From assembly GCA_003569245.1 (NCBI GenBank), contig BGOM01000015.1, positions 186,001 through 250,000 on the forward strand: a stretch of 64,000 nucleotides of DNA. The letters run 5' to 3'. The number at the start of each line of letters is the position of its first letter. The stretch's first letter is position 1. The notes under the pieces are model-generated. The model saw nothing but the letters and a program-made list of their open reading frames with translations, had not been told where the DNA came from and did no database searches. Positions 27,277-36,733 of this stretch are shown here, piece after piece. Source of the stretch: Opitutia bacterium. GTDB lineage: Bacteria > Verrucomicrobiota > Verrucomicrobiia > Opitutales > UBA953. The position numbers and the translations under genes are program-made.

Positions 27277-27551
27277 CCCTTTGAAAAGCCGGCCGGTTGA
27301 CAAGGAATCCAAGCGCATCCCATCTGTCAGGCATAAGCCAGGCGCGAGCGATCGCGTTCTCGCCGCCGTCAGGTAACCGCAGACAGCGGTCGGAAGCACA
27401 TCCGAGACAAAGTCGCCGAGACGGGTGCCTCCCTTGTCCACTGGTCAACCGGTCAACTGGCCAGCCAGCTACTCGTTCCGGGCCTCTCAGCCTCTGGTCT
27501 GTCTCTTCCTCCGGCCAACTGGCCAACCATTCAACCGTTCAACCAGCCCCC
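27272..27551. repeat. 8-bp-period arrays: left 27272-27303, right 27434-27465 and 27512-27543
   Basis: GTTGACCC TTTGAAAA GCCGGCCG GTTGACAA | TTGTCCAC TGGTCAAC CGGTCAAC TGGCCAGC | CGGCCAAC TGGCCAAC CATTCAAC CGTTCAAC. Confidence 0.88.
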
Positions 27552-27558
27552 TCACCCC

Positions 27559-28533
27559 ATGACCACTCCCCTTCATTCCGCTCGCGCCCTCCTGCAGGCC
27601 GAAGCCGCCGCCCTCGGCGAACTGGCCGCGCGCCTCGACGGCGCCTTCACCCAGGCTGTCGACCTCATCGCGACCCACCCGGGCAAGGTCGTCCTCTGCG
27701 GCGTCGGCAAGTCCGGCCTCATCGGCCAGAAGATCGCCGCCACGCTCTGCAGCACGGGCACGCCGGCGATCTTCCTCCATGCCGCCGACGCGGTCCATGG
27801 CGACCTCGGCATCCTGCAGCCCGGCGACCCGGTCATCCTGATCTCCCGCTCCGGTTCCACCGCGGAGCTGGTGCGCCTGCTGCCGGTGCTGCGCGGGTTC
27901 AAATCGCCGCTTATCGCCATCGTCGGCAACCTGCAGTCGCCGTTGGCTGGCCAGGCCGACGTGGTGCTGGACATCGGCGCGCGTCCGGAGGCCGACCCCC
28001 TGGGCCTGGTGCCGACCACGAGCGCATTGCTGACCTTGGCGCTGGGCGACGCCCTCGCCGCGGCGCTGATGACGAAGCGTGGTTTCGGCGCGGCCGATTT
28101 CGCCCGCTTCCACCCGGCGGGCCAGCTGGGACGCAACCTGCTGCTCACCGTCGGCGAGGCGTCGCAGCCGCTCGAGCGGTGCGCCCGGGTCACCGCCGAG
28201 GCGTCGCTGCGCGACACCGTCATCGCGATGACGCAGTTCCCGCTGGGCGCGGCCTGCATCCTCGCGCCCGACGGCTCTCTCGTCGGCCTGATCACCGATG
28301 GCGACCTCCGCCGGGCCCTGAGCCGGGGTGTCGACCTCAATACCGCCCGGGCGGCCGACATCATGACCCGCAACCCGATCCGCGCCCACGCGGCGATGCC
28401 GCTGGGCGAGGCCGCCCGCATCATGGAGGACCGTCCTTCCCAGATCTCGGTGCTGCCGGTGACCGCGCCCGACTCGGCGCGCTGCCTCGGCCTGCTCCGC
28501 ATTCACGACATCTACCAGGCCGGTCTGGTCTGA
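27559..28533 (+). CDS. kdsD: Arabinose-5-phosphate isomerase (KpsF/GutQ, SIS + CBS)
   Basis: VVLCGVGKSGLIGQKIAATLCSTGTPAIFLHAADAVHGDLG; C-terminal CBS pair. Confidence 0.94.
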   Translation: MTTPLHSARALLQAEAAALGELAARLDGAFTQAVDLIATHPGKVVLCGVGKSGLIGQKIAATLCSTGTPAIFLHAADAVHGDLGILQPGDPVILISRSGSTAELVRLLPVLRGFKSPLIAIVGNLQSPLAGQADVVLDIGARPEADPLGLVPTTSALLTLALGDALAAALMTKRGFGAADFARFHPAGQLGRNLLLTVGEASQPLERCARVTAEASLRDTVIAMTQFPLGAACILAPDGSLVGLITDGDLRRALSRGVDLNTARAADIMTRNPIRAHAAMPLGEAARIMEDRPSQISVLPVTAPDSARCLGLLRIHDIYQAGLV

Positions 28534-28543
28534 GTCCCCGCCC

Positions 28544-30208
28544 GTGTCACCCCCCGCCGCCATCGCGCGCACCGTCACGACTTCCCGCGAATGGGCGGTC
28601 GGGGCGATTGCCGTGCTCATGCTCATCCTCGCCCCGTGGGGTTGGGGTGGGGTGGTGTTTTGGGTGGTCGCCGCGACCTGCGGTCTCGGGGTCGCCGCGC
28701 TGATCGGCGCTTGGGGCAGCCGCCGCTTCCAACTGGCCGCGGCCGTGGGCTGGGTCGGCTGGGCGATCGTCGCCGCCCTTCGGACCGCCGCGGCTTTGCG
28801 CGGCAGCGATGAGCCCGGGTTGCTGCCGTTCGTGCCCCCGGCGTTCTCCCTCGCCAACAACCCTTGGTGCGAGGCCCTGGCCTTCCCCGTGGCCGCGTTG
28901 GTCGGCCAGCTCCTCGCCTTCGCTTTCCTGCGCGAGCCGGCCGCGTCCCCCGACGCCTGGCCGCGGCTGCGCCGCTCGATCCCTTTCTGGGCGGGGCTCG
29001 CCTTCGCCGCCTACGTCGCGCTCCAAGCCGCCAACACCTATGGGACGGTGGTCGAACGCGACCTCTTCTGGCGGATCGTTCCCGAGCCGCACCTGGCCTG
29101 GCTCCCCGCCGGCCTCGGCGCCCCGTTGCGCTCCGACGGCATCGACCCGGGCGCGATGAACGGCTGGCGGCTGCTGATGATCCTCGGCGGCCCGTGGGCG
29201 TTCTTCTGCGCCCTGCGCGCCGCCGGTCTGCGCCGTCGCGCGCTCGTGGCCCTCGCCTGGATCTCCGTCGCCGCGGCCGTGCTTTTCGCGGCCTGGGGTT
29301 ATTTCAACCAGCCAAGCTCCGGGACGATCCTCGGTTTCGAGATCCCCCCCGCGTCGCAATCCTACGGCACGTTCATCAACCGCAACCACGCGGGCGCCTA
29401 CTTCTACCTCAACGCCGGCCTGGCGCTCGCCGTCGCGTGCTGGCACCTGCGCCGGGCCGGCGACCGGGCGGCCCAAGGCGGGCCGCATCTCCTCGCCGCG
29501 TTCGCGGCCGTCGTGCTCGCGTTGTTCGCGGCGCTCACCAACAGCATCGGCGCCGTCCTCGTCGTCGGCCTGCTCGGCCTGGTGGTCGCGCCGCTGACCT
29601 TGTTCCGAGGCTATCGCGACGACCAAGGCAAGGTGCGCCCGGGCGTGTGGGCCGCCGCGCTGGCCTCGGCGGGGATCGTCCTTGCGCTCGGCGCGGTCGC
29701 CGATTTCGGCCGGCTGGCCGACAAGGCGAGGGGCAAGGCCGATCGTTACCTGCAGGCGGGCGTCGACGACCGGGCCCCGCTGCGCGCCGCGACGTGGCAC
29801 ATGGCCCTCGACCGGCCTTGGACCGGGTGGGGCGCCGGTTCTTACCGATGGGTTTCCCCGGTCTACCAGGCCGAGCAGAAGGACTTGCAGGATGACCGCG
29901 GCCGTTTGCGGGTCCGCGCCTCGTACGCGCATCACGACTGGCTGCAGCTCTTCGCCGAAGTCGGCCTGCTCGGCCTGCTGCCGCTGCTGGCCGCCCTTTA
30001 CTGGCTCGGTCGCAAGTTCCGCGCGGCCCTCCGGCCCGGCCATCCGGAGGCGGTGCCGCTCGCGGGCTTGCTGTTGCTCTTCGCGGCGCATGCCTGCTTC
30101 GACCTGCTTTGCTGGTTCACGCCCTTGCTCACCGTGCTCGCCCTCGTCGTCGCGGCCTTCGCGGCCTTCACCGAGCAGTCCTCCGCCGGCCGCGCCTCCG
30201 CGAGCTGA
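28544..30208 (+). CDS. O-antigen ligase/polymerase-like multi-spanning membrane protein
   Basis: Many TM segments; NRNHAGAYFYLNAGLALAVA and SYAHHDWLQLFAEVGLLGLLP typical of WaaL/Wzy-like proteins. Confidence 0.8.
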   Translation: MSPPAAIARTVTTSREWAVGAIAVLMLILAPWGWGGVVFWVVAATCGLGVAALIGAWGSRRFQLAAAVGWVGWAIVAALRTAAALRGSDEPGLLPFVPPAFSLANNPWCEALAFPVAALVGQLLAFAFLREPAASPDAWPRLRRSIPFWAGLAFAAYVALQAANTYGTVVERDLFWRIVPEPHLAWLPAGLGAPLRSDGIDPGAMNGWRLLMILGGPWAFFCALRAAGLRRRALVALAWISVAAAVLFAAWGYFNQPSSGTILGFEIPPASQSYGTFINRNHAGAYFYLNAGLALAVACWHLRRAGDRAAQGGPHLLAAFAAVVLALFAALTNSIGAVLVVGLLGLVVAPLTLFRGYRDDQGKVRPGVWAAALASAGIVLALGAVADFGRLADKARGKADRYLQAGVDDRAPLRAATWHMALDRPWTGWGAGSYRWVSPVYQAEQKDLQDDRGRLRVRASYAHHDWLQLFAEVGLLGLLPLLAALYWLGRKFRAALRPGHPEAVPLAGLLLLFAAHACFDLLCWFTPLLTVLALVVAAFAAFTEQSSAGRASAS

Positions 30209-30220
30209 CGGCCCCCTCCT

Positions 30221-32257
30221 TTGCGGCAGTTGCTTCAATACCTGGATTCCGGTCGGACGGAACTCGCCCGCGTGCCCGCGCCCGGGCCGCGGCCCGGGCG
30301 TCTGCTGGTCCGCGCCACGTGCTCGCTGGTCTCGCTTGGTACGGAGCGCATGCTCGTCGAGTTCGGACGCGGTGGTTGGTTGAGCAAGGTCCGCCAGCAG
30401 CCCGAGAAATTCCGCCAGGTGCTCGCGAAGGCGCGCGCCGAAGGGATCTTCGTCACGGTCGCCGCGGTCCGCGGCAAGCTCGCCCGACCCATCCCGCTCG
30501 GCTACTGCCATGTCGGCCACGTGCTCGATGCGGGGGGCCTGCCCGGTTTCGCCGTCGGCGACCGCGTGGTCTCCAATTCGCCGCACGCCGAAGTGGTCTC
30601 GGCCGATCCGGCCTTCGCGGCCCGCGTGCCCGCCGCGGTCTCCGACGAACAAGCCGCCTTCACGCCGCTCGCCGCGGTCGCCCTGCAGGGTCTTCGTCCG
30701 GTCGCCGCCGGTCCGGGCGACACGGTGGTGGTGATGGGCCTCGGCCTGATCGGCCAGCTCGCGGTCCGGCTGCTCCGGGCCCGCGGTATCCGCGTGGTCG
30801 GCGTCGACCCCGATGAGGCGAAACGCGCCGCGGCGGCGCAAGCGGGCGCGGTCATCCCCGACGGGGCGACGGGTCTGTCGGCGCTCCTGCCCGGCGGCGC
30901 GGCCGGAGTGCTCATCACGGCCAGCACCGCTTCCGACGAACCGGTGAACCAGGCCGCCCGCCTCTGCCGCCGTCGCGGACGCGTCGTCCTCGTCGGCGTG
31001 ACGGGGCTCACGCTCAACCGCGCCGACTTCTACCAGAACGAGGTCACGTTCCAGGTCTCCCGCTCCTACGGCTCCGCCGATCCGGCCGACCCTTCCTCGG
31101 CCCGTGCCAATTTCGACGAGGTCCTCGCGCTCATGGCTTCCGGGGCGCTCGACGTCGCCCCGCTGCTGACCGCGCGTCAGCCGTTCTCCGCGGCGCCGGG
31201 GATCTACGATGACCTGCGTCGGCCCGGTGCCTACGGCCTGCTCATCGATTATGCCGTCGCACCGGAGGCGGCGGGACGGACGATCCCGGGGTTGGTCGAC
31301 TCACGGCCGTCCCGCGCGGTCGGACTCATCGGGTGCGGCAACTTCGCCGCTCGGGTGCTTGTGCCGGAGCTCCACCGGCTGGGTGCCCGGCCCTCCGTCT
31401 ACGCTTCCGCGAACGGACTTTCGGCGAACCTGCTCGCTGGCGAGGCGTGGACCGCCACCACCGAGGCGCGGACGGTGCTCGCCGACCCGGCCTTGAAGGC
31501 GGTCTTCATCGCGACCCGTCATGATGACCATGGCGAGCTCGCCCGGGCCGCGCTCGGCGCCGGCAAGCACGTCTGGGTCGAGAAGCCGCTCGCGCTGACC
31601 GAGGCCGACCTCGAGGCCACGCTGGCCGTCGCGCGTTCGTCTCCGTCCATCCTCGCCGTCGGGTTCAACCGGCGCTTCGCCCCGTTGGCCGTCCGCCTGC
31701 GCGGCGCGTTAGCCGCGCAGCCGGGCCGGCGCCGGTTCGTCGTCGACGTCAACGCGGGCCGCCTGCCGGCCGATCACTGGGCGCTTGATCCGCGGCAGGG
31801 TGGGGGACGTATCGTCGGCGAGGCCTGCCATTTCATCGATCTGCTTCGTTATCTGGCCGGCGCCCCCTTGGTGTCCGCCCACGCGATCTCGCGCGATGTC
31901 GACGGCCAGGACGGCGGCTGTTTCGAACTCGCCTTCGCCAACGGCGACGTCGCCGCGCTCAACTATCGCACCGACCTGCCGGCTCACCTGCCGAAGGAGC
32001 GCATCGCCGCCGCCGGCGAAGGTTGGTCCGCGGAGATCCTCAACTGGAAATCGCTCCGCGCGACGAACCTGCCCGGCGCCACCGCGCGTCCCGCCTGGCT
32101 CGGCGGTCCCGCCCGCGGCAAAGGCCACGCCGAAGCCCTCGCCGCTTTCCTCGCCGCCGTCGGTGCCGGCGGCGGCGCCCCGATTCCGCTCGACGAGCTC
32201 GCGGAAGTCTCCCGCTGGAGCATCCGGATGCAGGTAATGAAGCCGGTACAAAGTTGA
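30221..32257 (+). CDS. Bi-domain oxidoreductase: zinc-type alcohol dehydrogenase-like plus Gfo/Idh/MocA (TTG start)
   Basis: N-terminal MDR-like (GDTVVVMGLGLIGQLAVRLLRARG) and C-terminal Gfo/Idh (AVGLIGCGNFAARVLVPEL...VWVEKPLALTEADLE). Confidence 0.88.
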   Translation: MRQLLQYLDSGRTELARVPAPGPRPGRLLVRATCSLVSLGTERMLVEFGRGGWLSKVRQQPEKFRQVLAKARAEGIFVTVAAVRGKLARPIPLGYCHVGHVLDAGGLPGFAVGDRVVSNSPHAEVVSADPAFAARVPAAVSDEQAAFTPLAAVALQGLRPVAAGPGDTVVVMGLGLIGQLAVRLLRARGIRVVGVDPDEAKRAAAAQAGAVIPDGATGLSALLPGGAAGVLITASTASDEPVNQAARLCRRRGRVVLVGVTGLTLNRADFYQNEVTFQVSRSYGSADPADPSSARANFDEVLALMASGALDVAPLLTARQPFSAAPGIYDDLRRPGAYGLLIDYAVAPEAAGRTIPGLVDSRPSRAVGLIGCGNFAARVLVPELHRLGARPSVYASANGLSANLLAGEAWTATTEARTVLADPALKAVFIATRHDDHGELARAALGAGKHVWVEKPLALTEADLEATLAVARSSPSILAVGFNRRFAPLAVRLRGALAAQPGRRRFVVDVNAGRLPADHWALDPRQGGGRIVGEACHFIDLLRYLAGAPLVSAHAISRDVDGQDGGCFELAFANGDVAALNYRTDLPAHLPKERIAAAGEGWSAEILNWKSLRATNLPGATARPAWLGGPARGKGHAEALAAFLAAVGAGGGAPIPLDELAEVSRWSIRMQVMKPVQS

Positions 32258-32393
32258 CCCGTCGACCCGTGGGCCGGTTGACACGAAGAAAAACCATTTA
32301 GGGTCTCGGGTCTCGGACCACGGTTCCCCTTTGAGTTAAGTCCGCCGCCTCCCTTGCCCGTCGGTCAACGGGTCAGCCAGCCAGCTTGCCCCC
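32253..32393. repeat. 8-bp-period inverted array pair: left 32253-32284, right 32354-32393
   Basis: GTTGACCC GTCGACCC GTGGGCCG GTTGACAC | TTGCCCGT CGGTCAAC GGGTCAGC CAGCCAGC TTGCCCCC. Confidence 0.88.
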
Positions 32394-32403
32394 TCCTCTC
32401 ACC

Positions 32404-33624
32404 ATGTCCTCGCTCTGCGTTCTCGGCCTCGGCTACATCGGCCTGCCCACCGCGTCGATCTTCGCGACCAAGGGGCGTTCCGTGCTCGGGGTCGATATCG
32501 CCCCGGAGGTGGTCGCCACCATCAACAGCGGGCGTATCCATATCCAGGAGCCCGACCTCGACGTGCTGGTCCGCGCCGCGGTGCAGTCTGGCAACCTGCG
32601 CGCCGCGACCGCGCCCGCGGCGGCGGAGACTTTCATCATCGCGGTACCGACGCCCTTCACGGTCGACGCGGCCGGCGCCCGGCGTCCCGACCTGAGTTTC
32701 GTCGAGGCGGCGGCCCGCTCGCTCGCCGCCGTCGTCGCCCCCGGTAATCTCATCGTGCTGGAGTCGACCTCCCCGGTCGGCACCACGGAGAAGGTGAAGG
32801 CGTGGGTCGAGGACGAGCTGCGCCGGCGCGGCCGCGCGGTCGATGGCCTGCTCTACGCCCATTGTCCCGAGCGGATCCTGCCCGGCCAGATGCTCAAGGA
32901 ACTGATCGCCAACGACCGCATCGTCGGCGGCCTCACCCCCGAGGCTTCCGCCCGGGCGAAGGCCCTCTACGAGATTTTCTGCGCGGCGCAGATCTTCGTG
33001 ACGGACGCCCGCACCGCCGAGCTCGCCAAACTGACCGAGAACGCGTTCCGCGACGTCAACATCGCCTTCGCGAACGAGCTGTCGATGATCTGCGACCGGC
33101 TCGGCGTCGACGTCTGGGAACTCATCCGCCTGGCCAACCGGCACCCGCGCGTGAAGATCCTGCAGCCCGGCCCGGGCGTCGGCGGCCATTGCATCGCGGT
33201 CGATCCCTGGTTCATCGTCGACGCCGCCCCCGCGGAGGCGCGCCTCCTGCGGACGGCGCGCGAGGTGAATGACGCGAAGCCGGGCCATGTGCTCGCGCGG
33301 ATCCGCGCGCAGGTGACGCCCGGCGCGGCGGTGGCCTGCCTCGGCCTGGCGTTCAAGGCGAACGTCGACGACCTCCGCGAATCCCCGGCGCTGGATATCG
33401 CCGTCCACCTCGCCGCCGAGGGTTACCGGGTGCTGGCGGTGGAGCCGCATATCACCACCTTGCCCGCCGCCCTCGCCGGCCGCGCCGAGCTCGTCGACCT
33501 CGCGACGGCCTTCGCCCGGGCGGACGCCATCGTCCTCCTGGTCGACCACCGCGCCTTTGGGTCGCTGACGTTGGCGGATCTGGCCGGCAAGGCCCTGATC
33601 GACACGCGCGGGCAGATCCGCTGA
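32404..33624 (+). CDS. wecC: UDP-N-acetyl-D-mannosamine dehydrogenase
   Basis: SLCVLGLGYIGLPTASIFATKG; LTENAFRDVNIAFANELSMICDRLGVDVWELIRLANRHPRVKILQPGPGVGGHCIAVDPWF. Confidence 0.93.
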   Translation: MSSLCVLGLGYIGLPTASIFATKGRSVLGVDIAPEVVATINSGRIHIQEPDLDVLVRAAVQSGNLRAATAPAAAETFIIAVPTPFTVDAAGARRPDLSFVEAAARSLAAVVAPGNLIVLESTSPVGTTEKVKAWVEDELRRRGRAVDGLLYAHCPERILPGQMLKELIANDRIVGGLTPEASARAKALYEIFCAAQIFVTDARTAELAKLTENAFRDVNIAFANELSMICDRLGVDVWELIRLANRHPRVKILQPGPGVGGHCIAVDPWFIVDAAPAEARLLRTAREVNDAKPGHVLARIRAQVTPGAAVACLGLAFKANVDDLRESPALDIAVHLAAEGYRVLAVEPHITTLPAALAGRAELVDLATAFARADAIVLLVDHRAFGSLTLADLAGKALIDTRGQIR

Positions 33625-33629
33625 CTCCC

Positions 33630-35572
33630 TTGTACCTCTCGGCCCTTGCTCATCTCGGACCTGCGTGGTTCTGGCGCCGGCTTTGGTTCCGGGCCGAGCG
33701 TTCGCTCGGTTGCCTGGAACGACGCTGCCCTCTCCGCGCCTGGGATCAGGTCGATGTTCCGGCCGACTACGCCGACCGCTGGCGTCGTTCCGTTCCCCGT
33801 CTGCCTATCGCGAAGATCGACCGCGCTTACCTGGCCCCGCACGTCGAGGCTTACGCGGTCGCCAACGGCCACTCCCCGGTCGCGGAAGCCGACCTGCTCG
33901 CCCGCGGCCGCTTCCGGATCTTCGACCATGACCTCGTCGAGGCCGGGATGCCGCCGCGCTGGCACGTCAGCGTGCTCGATGGTGCGCTCGTCGACGCCTC
34001 CGTCCATTGGACGAAGCTGTCCGCCGCCGGCCCCGTGGACATCAAGGGCGTCTGGGAGCTCTCGCGCTTCGCCTGGGTCTACCCGTTGGTGCGAGCCTGG
34101 GTCCTGGATGGCGAGGCCCGGCATGTCGAAAACTTCTGGCGATTGCTCGAGGACTGGATGGCGGCGAACCCGCCGAACCGCGGGCCGCAATGGATGTGCG
34201 GGCAGGAGGCGTCGATGCGGCTCATCGCCGTCGCGTTCGCGCTCCAGGCCTTCCGCGCGCACCCGGCCACGACGGACGCCCGGCTGCTGCTGACCGCGCG
34301 ACTGGCGACCGTGACCGCGGAACGTATCCGCGCGCACCTGGCCTACGCTCTTTCCCAGGAGAACAACCATGGCCTGAGCGAGTCGCTGGGGCTCTACACG
34401 GCGGGCGCGCTGTGGCCGCAGCTGAAGCACGCCCCGGCCTGGCGCGACCAAGGGCTGGAAACCCTTTTCCCGCAGGTCGAAGCGTTGGTCGATCCCGCGG
34501 AGGGCGGCTTCAGCCAGCATTCGACGAATTACCACCGACTCTTCCTGCAGCTCATGACCTGGGCGGAGGTCGTCCTCGGAGCCGAGGGCCAGCAGCTGCC
34601 TCCGCGGACCCGCGCGCGCGTCGGTCGGGCCACCGAGTTCCTCTCCGACCTGCTGGAGCCCGATGGCACGGTGCCGCGTTATGGCGCCGACGACAGCGCC
34701 AATCTCTTTCCGCTGAGCGGGCTACCCGCCCGCGATTTCCGTCCCGCCCTCGTCGCCGCCCAGGCGCTTTTCCTGGGAGACCGTCCGTCCGCGGGGCCGT
34801 GGGATGAAGCCGCCTTGTTGCTCATCGGGCCGAGGCCCGTCTCCGCGCGCGTGCTGACGCGCACGGAAAAAGTCTTCCGCCCCGCCGCCGGCGTCGGCCT
34901 GCTGCGCCATCCGCGCGGGACCGCTTTTTTCCGGGCGCCCGTGCGCTCACCTTGGCGGCACCGGCCCAGCCAGGCGGACCACCAGCACGTCTCTCTCCGC
35001 TGGGACGGCGCCTGGATCGCCGAAGATGTCGGCACCTTCACCTACGCAGGCGTCGGCCCCGACGACTTCGGGTCGGCCATCCACCATGACGTCGTCACGG
35101 TCGACCGGCGCGGCCCCATGCGTAAGGTCGGCCGGTTCCTCTGGCTCCCCTGGACTTCCTGTTCGCCTCTTTCCACACCGCAGGGTTGGGCGCGACCTGC
35201 CGCGATCTCGGCGGTGCGCGGTGGGATCGTCGGGTCCTCCGCTTCCCGCAAGGGTTCGTCATCCTCGATCAGGTACGCGCCACCGAGCCGGCAAGCTGCT
35301 GCGAGCTCCGCTGGCATGGCCGGACCCGCGCGGGCCTCGCACGGCTTTCCCTCGCCTGCTCCCAGCCGTCGCAGGAAGCCTGGGTCACCGCGGATGCCCG
35401 GACCGGCGAAGGCTTCTTCGCGCCCTGCTACGGTCGCCGTGAGCCCGCATGGACCCGTCGGCTGACCGCCGTGGGCCCGTCGGTCACCTTCGTCACGGCG
35501 CTGGGCTGCCAGGTCGAGCTGCGCGCCGACGTCTTGCTCGTCGATGGCGAGTCCATCCCCCTTCCACCCTGA
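33630..35572 (+). pseudogene. Heparinase II/III-family protein, split by a frameshift near 35147-35150
   Basis: N-terminal part in ORF 33630-35465, C-terminal part (LDFLFASFHTAGLGATCRDLGGARWDRRVLRFPQGFVILDQV...) in another frame ending 35572. Confidence 0.78.
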
Positions 35573-36726
35573 TGCGCACCGTCGCTCTCATCGTCGGCAC
35601 CCGCCCCGAGGTCATCAAGCTGGCCCCGGTTTACTTCGCGCTGCGGGACTCCGCGCAGCTTCGCCCGGTCCTGGTGGCCACCGCGCAGCATCGCCAGATG
35701 CTCGACCAGGCGCTCGGCGCCTTCGGCCTCAAGGCCGACCACGACCTCGACCTCATGCGGCCGGGCCAGACGTTGCCGGAGCTGACCGGCCGCGTCGTCA
35801 CCGCGGTCTGCGGCTGGCTCGATCGCCATCACCCCGATGTCGTCCTCGTCCAAGGCGACACCACGACCGTCCTCGGGTCGGCCTTGGCCGCGTTCTACTC
35901 GGGCATCCCGGTCGGACACGTCGAGGCGGGTCTCCGCACCGGCTCCCTGCGCACGCCTTTCCCCGAGGAGATGAACCGCCGCGTGACCTCGACGTTGACG
36001 CGCTGGCATTTCTGCCCGACGGAAGGGGCGCGCGCGAACCTCCTCCGCGAAGGCGTCGCGCCCGCGCATTGCCATGTCACCGGCAACACGGTGGTCGACG
36101 CCTTGTTGGGCGCCCGCGAGCGGGCGCGGTTGGCTCCCGCCGAGCTGCCGGCCTTCGCCGCCCGGTTGGGCATCCCCGAAGCTTTCGCCGCCCGCCACCT
36201 CGGCCCCGGCGGCGCTCCCTGGGCGCTGATGACCGGTCATCGCCGCGAGTCTTTCGGCGAGGGCTTCGAGCGAATCTGCCAAGCCATCCGGCGTCTCACC
36301 GAGGAGCATCCCGACCTGGGCGTGATCTACCCGGTGCACCTCAACCCCCAGGTCCAGGAGCCGGTCCGCCGCCTCCTGCAGGATCATCCCCGGGTCGTCC
36401 TGATCCCGCCGACCGACCACCTCGATTTCATCCGGCTCCTCGATCGCGCGACCTTCGTCCTCACGGATTCGGGCGGGGTGCAGGAGGAGGCGCCCACCTT
36501 GGGCAAGCCGGTCCTGGTCCTGCGCGACAGCACGGAGCGGCCGGAGGGCGTGGCCGCCGGCACCTGCGTCCTCGTGGGGACCGATCCGGCGCGCATCGTC
36601 GCCGAAGCCGCGCGGCTGCTCCGCGACCCGGCCGAGTACGCCCGCCGCGCCGCCTTGCGCAACCCGTACGGCGACGGCCAGGCCGCGGGCCGGATCCGCG
36701 CGATCCTCGAGCGGGAACCGCTCTGA
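35572..36726 (+). CDS. wecB: UDP-N-acetylglucosamine 2-epimerase (non-hydrolysing)
   Basis: MRTVALIVGTRPEVIKLAPVYFAL; GHVEAGLRTGSLRTPFPEEMNR; LTDSGGVQEEAPTLGKPVLVLRDSTERPEG. Confidence 0.95.
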   Translation: MRTVALIVGTRPEVIKLAPVYFALRDSAQLRPVLVATAQHRQMLDQALGAFGLKADHDLDLMRPGQTLPELTGRVVTAVCGWLDRHHPDVVLVQGDTTTVLGSALAAFYSGIPVGHVEAGLRTGSLRTPFPEEMNRRVTSTLTRWHFCPTEGARANLLREGVAPAHCHVTGNTVVDALLGARERARLAPAELPAFAARLGIPEAFAARHLGPGGAPWALMTGHRRESFGEGFERICQAIRRLTEEHPDLGVIYPVHLNPQVQEPVRRLLQDHPRVVLIPPTDHLDFIRLLDRATFVLTDSGGVQEEAPTLGKPVLVLRDSTERPEGVAAGTCVLVGTDPARIVAEAARLLRDPAEYARRAALRNPYGDGQAAGRIRAILEREPL

Positions 36727-36733
36727 CCATCCG

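Noticed and set aside
27272-27551. CRISPR array
   Set aside because: Units are 8 bp with no 20-40 nt repeat/spacer alternation, and no cas genes are seen.
28544-30208. Exosortase as partner of the EpsI protein
   Set aside because: The sequence resembles O-antigen ligase/polymerase proteins; no exosortase signature recognised.
25285-30841. Long antisense ORFs of 718 aa (25285-27441) and 764 aa (28547-30841)
   Set aside because: They oppose fcl, kdsB, the ligase-like gene and the bi-domain gene; compositionally biased with no domain signal.
35139-35160. Programmed -1 frameshift in the heparinase gene
   Set aside because: No canonical X_XXY_YYZ slippery heptamer, and four similar lesions elsewhere make indel error simpler.
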